The position numbers were made by a program, and so were the translations under genes. From NCBI GenBank assembly GCA_016703425.1, contig JADJCA010000029.1, forward strand, positions 1 to 64,000: a stretch of 64,000 nucleotides of DNA. The letters run 5' to 3'. Source of the stretch: Myxococcales bacterium. GTDB lineage: Bacteria; Myxococcota_A; Polyangia; Polyangiales; Polyangiaceae. A model generated the notes under the pieces. It ran no database searches. It saw nothing but the letters and a program-made list of their open reading frames with translations, and was not told where the DNA came from. Below, one piece after another: positions 1-8,561 of this stretch (position 1 is its first letter; every line of letters begins with the position of its first letter).

Positions 1-1215
1 TGCCCTTGTACGCGTAGTAATAGCTCGCGATGGAACGACGCCGGTGATGAAGCCCTGCTTGATGTCACCCCTTAAGCGCTGCGCGACTCGTTCCTTCGAG
101 AGCACCGCCGAGGGCGCCGCCGCCGGCGGCGTTGGCGAGGCCGCCGCATACCCTGCGATGAGCGCGGCTTTTGCGGCGACGCGTAAGCTGCCGCTGACTA
201 TCGCTGTAAACACGAAGGTCGTGACGGCGGCCTGCACGGCGGCGGTCGCGACCGCGGCCGTGATGAAGCCACCGGTAAGGCCCGAGATCGCGGCGCCCGC
301 GACGCCGAGGGCGGCGCCCGCGGTCATGACGATGGCCACGACGGCGACGATGGCGACGACGACGCGGAAGATGGTCCCCACTTGTGGCCGCTGGGGTCGA
401 CGAGGAGAGGGGATTCTGCCCGACGTAGAGTAGCGGTTCCAGCCTTGCGTGGAGCCGGCAAACTGCGTGACCGAGTCGGGCGAGAGGAAGACGCCGAAGA
501 GCGGATCGTAGAGCCTGGCGTTCTGTGGACGAGGCCGAGGTCGTCGAGCATCTCGTGGCCGGTGAAGCCGCGCTGGGTGAGATCGCTCTGAGGATGCCGC
601 TTACGTCGTCGCCGCCGCTGGCGAAGCGGCGCTTTGCCGAAGGCGTCGAAGCCGAGGCGCTGCACGACGTCGCCGGCTTCGTTGGTAACGACGGTGACGG
701 AGCCCAGGTGGTCGGTGCCAAAGTAGACGGTGCGCTCGTTCGCGGCGGCTTGCCCGACGAGGGTCACCTCCGCGACGAGGCCGTGGCCTGCGCTGCGGCG
801 GTGGATCTGATCGAAGTCTGCGCGTTTCTGGACCTCTTCGTCGGCGGAGACGTGCGTCGTCACCTTGCCGTTCGATTGCTCGTGGCGGAGTCGCTCGTGA
901 CTGGGGCCGTAGGACCACTGGCTGAGGTGCCTTTGGTCGCCGACTCGACGCGGACGGGCTTGTTGCAGCTTGTCCATGAGAGCGTGCGGCCGTGGCCGGT
1001 CCGCATGTTGCCGCTCGCGTCGTAGGTGAAGGTCGCGTTGACGTCCCCGACGACGCGCGTCACGGCGTGCGGCTGCGCCCGTCGTAGAAAAACTGCCCGA
1101 GGTCGGAGCGGAAGGCGAGGCGACCGACGGTGTCGTAGTGGTACGAGACGATCTTGCCCTGGTTGGCCTTCTCGAGGGCGGTGCCGTTGGCCCGCGAGCG
1201 TCGCCGGCCCTCATG
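1..1215 (-). pseudogene. C-terminal part of the RHS protein (core end plus hydrophobic tail), frame-disrupted
   Basis: This is the 3' part of the large RHS gene that starts at 6254; it runs off the window at base 1. Read across frames it gives the classic RHS core end: YFGTDHLGSVTVVTNEAG, then GFTGHEMLDDLGLVH, then NARLYDPLFGVFLSPD, then NRYS, QNPL and VDPSGHKWG. From about 375 down to base 60 one frame encodes a long Ala/Val/Gly-rich hydrophobic stretch of about 100 residues, probably membrane-active or a linker. The end (SIASYYYAYKG) enters the variable C-terminal domain, which lies outside the window. Frames change near 1215, 1060, 523, 430, 405, 379 and 25. Several changes are restored by one extra base; for example CACAGAAC near 523 should be CACATGAAC. 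No stop appears inside the stitched frame, so sequencing error is more likely than old decay. Confidence 0.7.
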
Positions 1216-1980
1216 CGGTTGAGCTCGTCGAGGTGAAGGTCTCGTCGAGGCCCGTGACCAAGTCGCGGCGCGCGGTGACGTTGCCGACGAGATCGTAGCC
1301 CGTGAAGTAGCTCTGGACCGTGGGGCTGTTGCATCCGCTGGGGACGCGTTCGGAGCGACCGTTGTCCTTGTTGAAGGTGCAGCCGGTGGCGTCTTTCTGC
1401 GTCGAGGTGTCGTACGACGCCATGTCCATGGTGCACGCCGCCGGCACGCACGAGGTGCTGCCCTCCTTGTTCGGGGTCGTGATGCCGAGCACGCGGCCCG
1501 TCTTCGGATCGATGTGCCTCGTCGTCACGAGGCCGTTGCCCGCGCGCTCAACCTTCACTTGCCCATCGGCGGTGACGTCCAAGGCGGTCCAATAAAGGGC
1601 GCCCGTCTTGGCGTTCTTGATGGAGGTCTGCACGCCGCGCGCGTCGTAGCCGTACGCGAGCACGAGCCCGCTCGGCGACGTCACCGTCTCGGGCCTCGAG
1701 AGCGCGTCGTAGGTGCTCGTGGTCGTAAACGACTTCGCAGGCGTGACGAGGGTCGTCGCCACGGGCCGGCTCTTGTCGTCGAAGGTCGTCGTGCGCGAGC
1801 TCGCGAGGGCGCCCTCGCCGGTGGCGATGAGCTGTTCGGAGACAAGTAGGCCCTTGGCGCCCACACCGACGTCGTACGTGTAGAGCGTCGTGCCCTCGGG
1901 CTCGATGCGCTTCTTCACGCGCCCCAATTCGTCGTACTCGAAGTGCGTCGCCGCGCCCGTCGCGTCCACGACCTGCTTCA
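1211..1980 (-). pseudogene. RHS/YD-repeat segment of the same gene, out of frame with its neighbours
   Basis: This segment continues the RHS protein with clear YD repeats: FEYDELGRVKKRIEPEG, YTYDVG, STYDALSRPETVTS, YGYDARGV and YFTGYDLVGNVTAR. It ends at a stop at 1211 just where RHS homology passes into another frame. Upstream, the previous frame ends in HNAFGEL then a stop at 1978. Adding one T to the T-run there would give GEL-LKQVVDATG and join the two frames. On this evidence it is a piece of one gene rather than a separate protein. RHS repeats form a large beta-cage that encloses a C-terminal toxin. Confidence 0.7.
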
Positions 1981-3114
1981 AAGCTCGCCGAAGGCGTTGT
2001 GCGTCAGCGTCACGGCGCCCAAGTCGGGGCTCGTCTCTTTGATGCGCCGACCGCGCATGTCGAAAGTCGTCGTGTGCTTGACGTCCCGCGGATCGGTGAC
2101 GACCACCGCGTGGCCCTCGGCGTCGTACGTAAACGTGATGGCGCTGCTGACCGCGTCGACGTTGCGCGCAACCCAACCGGCGGCGTTCTTGACGGAGCGC
2201 GCGGTGCGACCAAGCGCGTCGGTGGAGACCGTGAGCAGACCGTCGTATCGAGCGCTCGAGACACCGCCATCGGCTGCCGTCGCGCGAATCACGCGCCCCA
2301 GCGCGTCGTATTCGGTCTCGCTCCAATAGACCGGCTCGCCAATGTACGCCGGTGTCGATTGCGCCCGCACGCGGCCCGCCGCGTCGTAGCGCTTCTCGAG
2401 CGCACCCACTTGCCGTCCCACCCCTCGACTTTCGGTCGTGACCTCGCGGCCGAGGTTGTCCATGTACGCGCGCTGCGTCGCGCCGCCGGTGGTCTTCGAT
2501 TCGCCCCACATCACCGCAAAGGGCGGGCACGACGCGTCGCAGAAGCGAAGCTCCGTCGTGGTCTCGACGCCGCTCGGGAGCTTGCCCCGGCGCTTTCGGC
2601 CAAAGGCGTCGTATTCGTCTTCGCTGACCAGGCCGTTGACGTCGACGGCGCGCGTCACCTTGCCAAAACGACCGTCGTAGCTCCCGCCGGTCGCGTGACC
2701 GAGCTGGTTCACGCTCGCCGTCATGAAGCGCGGATCGGCGTACTGCGTGCTTACCGTGCGCGGCGGCGTGCCGTCGGCGGCCGAGACGGTCTTTCGGACC
2801 ACGTGGCCGAGCGCGTCGTAGTCGTAGTGCGTCGTGACCTCGAAGGCCGCGTTGCCGGGCTCGACGGTGTCGTTTTCGACGAGGCCGTTGGGCAAGTACG
2901 TCGTCGCCGCCGTGTGCACGATGGGCAGCGCGCCGGTCCACTCGCTGGTGGTGGTGCTCCTGACGATGGAGTTCAAAACCCACGTCGCCTCGTTGCTCTG
3001 GAAGGTGACCGACGTGGTCTTGCGGAGCGCCTCGGCGCCGAGCGCCGTCGTCAACACCATCGTGCTCGGGCTACCGTTTTGGCGCCCTGAGCTCACCGTC
3101 GTGATGCTCGGCAA
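1978..3114 (-). CDS. RHS-repeat protein segment (middle of the disrupted RHS gene)
   Basis: A 378-residue frame full of YD/RHS repeats: HYDYDALGHVVRKTVS, GSYDGRFGKVTRAVD, DEYDAFGRKRRGKLP, RAYMDNLGREVTTES, KRYDAAGRVRAQSTP, TEYDALGRVIRATAA and FTYDAEGHAVVVTDP. It carries on directly from the SpvB/TcdB part (3327-6254) through two short frame pieces between 3115 and 3330, which read GRVEYSGDAGARP and DSRVILIGRSRNDVAFHPG. The breaks near 3130 and 3280 are each repaired by adding one C to a C-run. The apparent start at 3114 (PSITTVSS) is therefore internal. Function known for the family: assembly of the cocoon around a polymorphic toxin. Secretion of this one is inferred from the N-terminal signal at 6254. 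Confidence 0.75.
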   Translation of the reverse strand: MPSITTVSSGRQNGSPSTMVLTTALGAEALRKTTSVTFQSNEATWVLNSIVRSTTTSEWTGALPIVHTAATTYLPNGLVENDTVEPGNAAFEVTTHYDYDALGHVVRKTVSAADGTPPRTVSTQYADPRFMTASVNQLGHATGGSYDGRFGKVTRAVDVNGLVSEDEYDAFGRKRRGKLPSGVETTTELRFCDASCPPFAVMWGESKTTGGATQRAYMDNLGREVTTESRGVGRQVGALEKRYDAAGRVRAQSTPAYIGEPVYWSETEYDALGRVIRATAADGGVSSARYDGLLTVSTDALGRTARSVKNAAGWVARNVDAVSSAITFTYDAEGHAVVVTDPRDVKHTTTFDMRGRRIKETSPDLGAVTLTHNAFGEL

Positions 3115-3326
3115 CGTGCCGCCCGAGAGGTCAAGCTCTCCTCCACCGCGCCCGTCTGCACGACCGCGTCGACGAAGCCTCCGATGCCCGGCTTCGGGTA
3201 GCCGGGATGAAACGCGACGTCGTTTCGGCTTCGCCCAATGAGAATGACGCGGCTATCGGGCGCGCTCCAGCGTCGCCCGAGTACTCGACGCGCCCTCAAA
3301 GGGCGGGTCCACGCGGAATTGCTGCA

Positions 3327-6254
3327 TCAGCTCGATGCGGTTGACCTCGTCGCGCATCGTGACGCGGCGAAAGCCAAGAAGCCGCGGCCATCGAGCCGCG
3401 CGCGCGCCCCCTCGTATCGGTAGGTGCTCCGCGCGCCGTCCGAGCCGCGCACCTCGCGCACCAGGTACATCGCGCCGTTCGCCGCCACCGTCGGGTACGT
3501 GAGCGCCTCGTCGAGCGGTGCGTACACACCAGGCGATGCAGGAAGCGACGCGTAGTCGATCTCCGTGCGCGCCCCCAAGCCGTTCGTGACCGCGCGAATC
3601 ACGTCGAAGTGCGGCTGCACGCGGTTCTTGGCAAACAGCAACGTCCCGCCATCGCCACGCTGCAAAAGATCCGTCGCTCCGTCGCCATCGAGATCCGCCA
3701 GCTGGATGCTGAAGCGGTCGATGGCCTGCTGCTCCGACGTATCCGCCGTTTGGCAATCGACCGAATCGATGACGTCGCCGGCCGGATCGAAGTGCCGCGC
3801 CGACGCGTCCCAATACCCCGTATCCCGCGACGCCACGGTCTCCCACTCGGCGCCCGGTGGCCCGCCATACGGATCGGAGGGACCTGGATCGCTGGGCCCG
3901 CCAGCACCATCGCCGTCCAAGGGACGCAGCGATGCGCCACCGGTGCCGCCCGGATCCGACCAGACGACGCAGCGGCTGCTCTCGCTGCAATCGACGGCGC
4001 CGCTCGTGTACACGCGGCACCAAGGCTGATTGCTGTCGCAATAGCTCAAGAGCTGTTGCTTGTGCGTCGCCGCCGCCGTCATCGAGCCGAGCCCCGCGCA
4101 AAACTGCGCCGCACCGCCCGTCGTGTGCACCGGGTAGCCCCACGGGTTTTGCGTGCGCGGATACACGCGCGTCGTCGCGTACCGCGTCGGCGCCTTGCTC
4201 CGGTCCGTGAGCTTGACGAAAGCGTCGAAGCCGCTCCTGCCGTTCGAGAGCGAAACGTCGAGCCGCGTCCCCGTCGCGTCGTATTGAAAGAGATCGCTCT
4301 TGCCGTCGCTGTCCAAGTCAGCGAGCTGCGCCGTCGCGTTGTAGCCGCCGCCCCAAGAGGCCTTCGCAAGAAACGACCGCCCCGTGCCAAGGTGCACCTT
4401 CGCCGTGCCGCTCCCCGTGATGAGCACCAGATCGGCCTTGCCGTCGCCGTTCACGTCGCCCATGCGCACCGCGCCCGAGCCAGCCTCGTCGTCGGTGCCC
4501 CACAGCTCCGTCGTAAACCCCGTCGGCGCCGGTGGCGGCGGCGGCGGTCGACGTCCCGGCGGTCCGGGAAGAGGTTCGTTGTCAATCTCAACAGCCGACA
4601 CCGCGTGGTAGGCGCGATGCACCCAAAACTGTCCCGCCCTCACGTGCAACAGATCCGCTCGACCGTCCCCGTCGAGATCGCCAAGGCGCAGGTTGTCGAG
4701 CACCAAGCCGCGCGGTCCGCCAAACGGTCCGCGCGTCGTCCCGCCGTCGGAAAGGTGAAAGAGCGCTTCGCCCGTCGGTGTCACGCGGAGCAGATCGCTC
4801 CGGCCGTCGCCGTTGAAGTCGGCCACGCGAAGCCGCTTGGTGTCGCTGATGCCGTTCGCGAAGAGCGACGTCGTGAAGCCCGCGCCGTCCGAGGTCCATG
4901 CGTACGCCGACCCGTCGCTGCGCACATCGAGCAAGTCGGTCTTGCCGTCGCCGTTCCAATCGCCGCCAAGCATCTCCCCGAAGAAGCCCGCGCCCCACGA
5001 CGTCCACCCGAGAAATCGCCGCCCATCGGCCACACCAAGGTTGACCGAGACCGTGCCCCCTTGGAGCTGCGCCAAGTCGCTGAGGCCGTCGCCGTTGAAG
5101 TCGCCGCTGATGGCCGTGCTCAAGAGGCCCGTGACGTTCGGCGCCGTCTCGAGCGGCATCGCCCACAGCGAGTGCTGCTCCGTCCACTCGAAGCGCGTCG
5201 GCGGCAAGCACGTCGTCTGGCCTGCGTTCGGGCCGCTTCGCTCCGCTGCGCACTCTTGTGCCGACACGAGGCGCGCGCGGCCGCGTTGGCCCGTCGCGCT
5301 GTATTCGAAGTTGACGCTGTGAAACTCCGAGCCCCCCTCAAACGACGCGATCGATTGAAGAAGCTGCGTCGTCGTCACCGTCGCGCCAGCCACGTACGCG
5401 GCCGTGGCGTCTTCTCGCGGGCGATACCGAAACTCCACCTTCGACGTCGGCGCGATGCCCGCCGCGAGGTTCTCCGTGTACTCGATCGTCGTCGGCCAAT
5501 AGTCGCCGTTGGCCAGGTCTTGCGCGTAGCTGTACTTGATCGCGTTGCCGAAGCGATCGCTCGAGCGTGAGAGCGCCCAGCCGCGCGTCTTCATGGGGCC
5601 CGCGACGCCCACGACGCCGCCGACCACAGCGATGCGCGCGTCCGACGTCGTGCCGTACTCGAGCTTCTGCCCGCTCATCGTCTCGACGATGAAGGTCTCG
5701 CCGACCTGCCGAATGCGCGAGAACGACTCGCGCGCCGTGCGGTATTCGGCGCCGTCCACGTTGTACCGGCCGTTGACGCCCACGAGCCGCTGCCCGTCGA
5801 GGCACAACCGGTCGGTGCTCGAAAACGTCACGTCGGCGCCCACGCCGTCTTCCGCCACCGTCATCGGGCACGGCGCAATGACCGAGAGGCCCAACAGCGA
5901 GAAGCCCTGACCGAGAATCCCGTTGGCGCCGTGGCTCGAGTACTGAATCGAGAGCGACGGCGCCTGGCCGGAGATCCCAGGCGCCAGCGTGACGGGCATC
6001 GCGTACGAGACCGAGCCCGCGGGCGAAACGTCGAGCTGGCCTGAGCTCGTGCCGGGAACGAGAACGGTCGAGCCGAGCGCCGCTTCGTTGGCGCGTTGGT
6101 CGTCGCCGTCGCAGCCGACCGCGAGCGGTAAGCAAGAGACGATGAGCGCGAGCAGGCCGAGACGGTGCGGGAGGAAGAGGCGGCGAGAAGGAGAGGTCGA
6201 CTCTCGTGCTTGAACTGTCTCTCCCAACCATCCCCGAACGCGTGTGCGGCCCAT
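3327..6254 (-). CDS. SpvB/TcdB-like N-terminal part of a giant RHS toxin-type lipoprotein
   Basis: The N-terminal, intact part of the RHS gene (about 975 residues). With the ATG at 6254 the protein has a 47-residue signal region with a hydrophobic stretch ending PLAVGC (lipobox, Cys about 48); in-frame starts further upstream are possible. Next comes an SpvB domain (GSVSYAMPVTLAPG, LSIQYSSHGANGILGQGF), then seven FG-GAP/VCBS calcium-binding-type repeats (DFNGDGLSDL, DWNGDGKTDL, DFNGDGRSDL, DLDGDGRADL, DVNGDGKADL, DLDSDGKSDL, DLDGDGATDL) and a TcdB middle-type segment (VTNGLGARTEIDYASL). Homology continues past the stop at 3327: one extra base near 3350 turns GFLAF into GFLAFRRVTMRDEVNRIE. The family is tied to Tc/RHS toxins and contact-dependent antagonism. 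Export as a lipoprotein is an inference from the signal. Confidence 0.75.
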   Translation of the reverse strand: MGRTRVRGWLGETVQARESTSPSRRLFLPHRLGLLALIVSCLPLAVGCDGDDQRANEAALGSTVLVPGTSSGQLDVSPAGSVSYAMPVTLAPGISGQAPSLSIQYSSHGANGILGQGFSLLGLSVIAPCPMTVAEDGVGADVTFSSTDRLCLDGQRLVGVNGRYNVDGAEYRTARESFSRIRQVGETFIVETMSGQKLEYGTTSDARIAVVGGVVGVAGPMKTRGWALSRSSDRFGNAIKYSYAQDLANGDYWPTTIEYTENLAAGIAPTSKVEFRYRPREDATAAYVAGATVTTTQLLQSIASFEGGSEFHSVNFEYSATGQRGRARLVSAQECAAERSGPNAGQTTCLPPTRFEWTEQHSLWAMPLETAPNVTGLLSTAISGDFNGDGLSDLAQLQGGTVSVNLGVADGRRFLGWTSWGAGFFGEMLGGDWNGDGKTDLLDVRSDGSAYAWTSDGAGFTTSLFANGISDTKRLRVADFNGDGRSDLLRVTPTGEALFHLSDGGTTRGPFGGPRGLVLDNLRLGDLDGDGRADLLHVRAGQFWVHRAYHAVSAVEIDNEPLPGPPGRRPPPPPPAPTGFTTELWGTDDEAGSGAVRMGDVNGDGKADLVLITGSGTAKVHLGTGRSFLAKASWGGGYNATAQLADLDSDGKSDLFQYDATGTRLDVSLSNGRSGFDAFVKLTDRSKAPTRYATTRVYPRTQNPWGYPVHTTGGAAQFCAGLGSMTAAATHKQQLLSYCDSNQPWCRVYTSGAVDCSESSRCVVWSDPGGTGGASLRPLDGDGAGGPSDPGPSDPYGGPPGAEWETVASRDTGYWDASARHFDPAGDVIDSVDCQTADTSEQQAIDRFSIQLADLDGDGATDLLQRGDGGTLLFAKNRVQPHFDVIRAVTNGLGARTEIDYASLPASPGVYAPLDEALTYPTVAANGAMYLVREVRGSDGARSTYRYEGARARLDGRGFLAFAASRCATRSTASS

Positions 6255-6472
6255 GGGCCCCACGCTGCAGAAGCAGTGCCCACGGTGCGCGACTTGCGCA
6301 CAGTGCGTGTCGTCGCGAGTCCACGACACCGCGAATCGTGTGCGCCGGCGCGCGCGACGAGTCGTCGTGGGACTCCGTGAGGACAAATTCCGGGCGCGAC
6401 TCGCTTCGCCTCGCGGCATCGTTCAGCGAGCGCGGAACTCGATGGCAGGGAATACCCCGCCGATGGATAGTG

Positions 6473-6502
6473 GCGGTATCACCAGTCAGCGCTGACTACC
6501 GC
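6473..6502. terminator. Imperfect hairpin at the end of the ABC operon
   Basis: The 14-bp perfect palindrome AGTCAGCGCTGACT (6484-6497) is flanked by GCGGT and ACCGC, giving a two-part stem of 5+5 bp with a 6-nt bulge. It overlaps the stop codon of the ABC ATPase on the minus strand. There is no U-tract, so it is either a weak terminator or a protein-binding palindrome. Confidence 0.3.
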
Positions 6503-7254
6503 GCTCGCGTTACGTCCTCGATGACGCGCCCATCGCGAAGCACGATCTGCCGGTCGGCGCGCTCGGCGAACGACACGTCGTGGGTGACCATGATGATGGT
6601 GCGTCCTTCGCGACGCGCGAGCTCGGCGAAGACATCGAAGACGAGCGCGCCGTTCTTCGAGTCGAGGTTCCCGGTGGGTTCATCGGCCAAAATGAGCGCC
6701 GGATCGTTGGCGACGGCGCGCGCGATGGAGACGCGTTGCTGCTGGCCGCCGGAGAGCTGGCCCGGCCGCCGTCGCCAAAGGTCGGCGAGGCCGAGCAACG
6801 ACAACACGTCGTAGGCGCGCTCCTCGGCGCCGTCGCGCGGCACGCCGCGTCGCAACATCGGCAACGTGACGTTTTCGAGGACGTTGAACTCGGCCAGGAG
6901 GAAGTGAAATTGGAAGACGAAGCCCAGGCGCTCGTTGCGGAACTGGGCGCGCTCGTCGTCGCCGAGGCTCGCGATCTCGCAGCCGTCGAGCCAGATCTCG
7001 CCGCTCGTTGGGCGGTCGAGCGCGCCCACCAGGTACAGCAACGTCGACTTGCCGCTTCCGCTCGCCCCCGTCAGCGCCACGAACTCGCCGGCCCCGATGG
7101 TCAGTGAGATGTCGTGGAGGATCGTCTGCTCGGTGGTGCCCTTGCCGCCGAGCGTGCGAAAGACGCCGCGCGTCTCCACGACGGCGTTGGCATCGCCTCG
7201 TCGCTTCTGCGACGTCGCTGAGGCATCGCTCGACGTTGCGCCTTGGGCGTTCAT
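6496..7254 (-). CDS. ABC transporter ATP-binding protein (LolD/MacB type)
   Basis: A 252-residue ABC ATPase with all core motifs: Walker A GASGSGKST (63-71), Q-loop in FQFHFLL (about 115), signature LSGGQQQR (167-174), Walker B LILADEP (187-193) and the H-loop His in MVTHD (225). The first 25 residues are a polar Ala/Ser extension. The start is the ATG at 7254, which overlaps the stop of the FtsX-like permease gene by 4 bp (ATGA), implying translational coupling. With the permease and the periplasmic adaptor upstream it forms a three-gene LolCDE/MacAB-like unit. The likely role is ATP-driven movement of a lipoprotein or small molecule out of the inner membrane; the substrate cannot be read from the sequence. 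Confidence 0.93.
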   Translation of the reverse strand: MNAQGATSSDASATSQKRRGDANAVVETRGVFRTLGGKGTTEQTILHDISLTIGAGEFVALTGASGSGKSTLLYLVGALDRPTSGEIWLDGCEIASLGDDERAQFRNERLGFVFQFHFLLAEFNVLENVTLPMLRRGVPRDGAEERAYDVLSLLGLADLWRRRPGQLSGGQQQRVSIARAVANDPALILADEPTGNLDSKNGALVFDVFAELARREGRTIIMVTHDVSFAERADRQIVLRDGRVIEDVTRAR

Positions 7255-8561
7255 CCGATTTGCCCTCGCAAGACGTCGACGGGCTCGACCTTCGAACCAC
7301 GCCACGCGGGAATCATCGACGCGATGACGCCGACGACGAGGGCGAAGACGATGCCCCACACATAGAAGGACGGGTCCTCGTAGATGAGGAAGGTGTCGCT
7401 CTTCACGAGCCCCTCCGTGTGAACCTTGAGGCGAGCGAGTTGCCCCAGGGCGATCTTGCCGATGCCGTCGCCGAGGATGCCACCGAGCAGCGCGAGGATG
7501 ACGCCTTGAAGGAGGAAGATGCGGAGGATGTCGCTCCGCCGAAACCCGACGGAGCGCATGATGGCGATGTCGCGCTGCTTCTGGAGGACGATCATGATCT
7601 GCACCGCCAAGATGCCGAAGCCGCCGACGAGCAAGATGGCCCCGATGACGAACCTCGTGACCATGTTCTGCATGACGAAGAGCGCGAGGAAGTTTGCGTT
7701 GGCCTCCTGCCAGCTCTCGGCGTCGTAGCCAAACATGCGCTCGACCCTTGCGTTGGCTGCGAAGGCGTCGTCCGGGTCTCGGAGGCGCACCTCGATGCGG
7801 CCTACCGTGTCGGGGCGACCGAGGAGCGTCTGGGCCGTGCGCAGGAGCACGTAGCCGCGGCTCTTGTCGACCGGCGGCACACCGGCCTCGTAGACGGCCA
7901 CCACCTTCAGGTCGAGCGGCGCACCTCCGGGGGCGGCGGCGTGGACCACGTCGCCGACCTTGATGCCGAGGTCTTGCGCAAAGCCGCTGCCCACGGCGAG
8001 GCCGTCGGTCGCGATTCCAAGTGTCTGGAAGCTGCCCGACTGGGTGTACTGGCTGATGGGCGTGACCTTCTCTTGGGCGGCCATCTCGATGCCGCGAAGG
8101 TCGATGGACTTGGTCTTTCCTCCGTATTCGATGAGCACCATGCCTGCGAGAGACGCGGCCGCGGCCTCGACCTCGCGGAGCTGGCGGAGCGCGCGCACGA
8201 TTTCGTGGGGTCGCTTGATACGCGCTTGCCGATCGCTCGGGCTTTCGTGGGCCACGCGCGCCGCGACGAGGTGGCCTGCGTAGCGGCTGAGGAGCGGCGC
8301 CTCAGGGTGCAGCTCCGTGTCGTAGAGCGTGACGTGTGGGCTGATCTTGAGGATCGATTGCGTGAACTTCTGTTGGAAGCCCTGCATGATTCCGTTCATC
8401 GCGATGAGCGTGAGGACGCCGAGCGTTACGCCTCCGATGGCGATGCCGTTTAGAAGCTTTCGATCCCAGAGTTGCCGGAGGGCGATAAACCAGATGGTCC
8501 GGAGCTCGTAGGCCGGCGCCCGCGTCTCGTTTGCTCGAGCCTCGTCTGGCGGAGCCGTCAC
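7251..8561 (-). CDS. FtsX-like ABC transporter permease (LolC/LolE/MacB family)
   Basis: A 436-residue membrane protein with the FtsX/LolCE layout: one N-terminal helix (LLNGIAIGGVTLGVLTLIAM, about 36-55), a large periplasmic MacB-PCD-like domain (about 60-290), then three C-terminal helices (around VTRFVIGAILLVGGFGILAV, LQGVILALLGGILGDG and FYVWGIVFALVVGVIASMIP). The tail EPVDVLRGQIG is typical of LolC/E. The segment QRDIAIMRSVGFRRSDI is the conserved cytoplasmic coupling loop. The GTG start at 8561 overlaps the stop of the adaptor gene (GTGA), and its own stop overlaps the ATPase start. It acts in the inner membrane with the 6496-7254 ATPase. Confidence 0.92.
   Translation of the reverse strand: MTAPPDEARANETRAPAYELRTIWFIALRQLWDRKLLNGIAIGGVTLGVLTLIAMNGIMQGFQQKFTQSILKISPHVTLYDTELHPEAPLLSRYAGHLVAARVAHESPSDRQARIKRPHEIVRALRQLREVEAAAASLAGMVLIEYGGKTKSIDLRGIEMAAQEKVTPISQYTQSGSFQTLGIATDGLAVGSGFAQDLGIKVGDVVHAAAPGGAPLDLKVVAVYEAGVPPVDKSRGYVLLRTAQTLLGRPDTVGRIEVRLRDPDDAFAANARVERMFGYDAESWQEANANFLALFVMQNMVTRFVIGAILLVGGFGILAVQIMIVLQKQRDIAIMRSVGFRRSDILRIFLLQGVILALLGGILGDGIGKIALGQLARLKVHTEGLVKSDTFLIYEDPSFYVWGIVFALVVGVIASMIPAWRGSKVEPVDVLRGQIG

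Noticed and set aside
324..1451. A 375-codon minus-strand open frame as a separate gene
   Set aside because: Only its middle part matches RHS; its ends are other-frame translation of the same gene.
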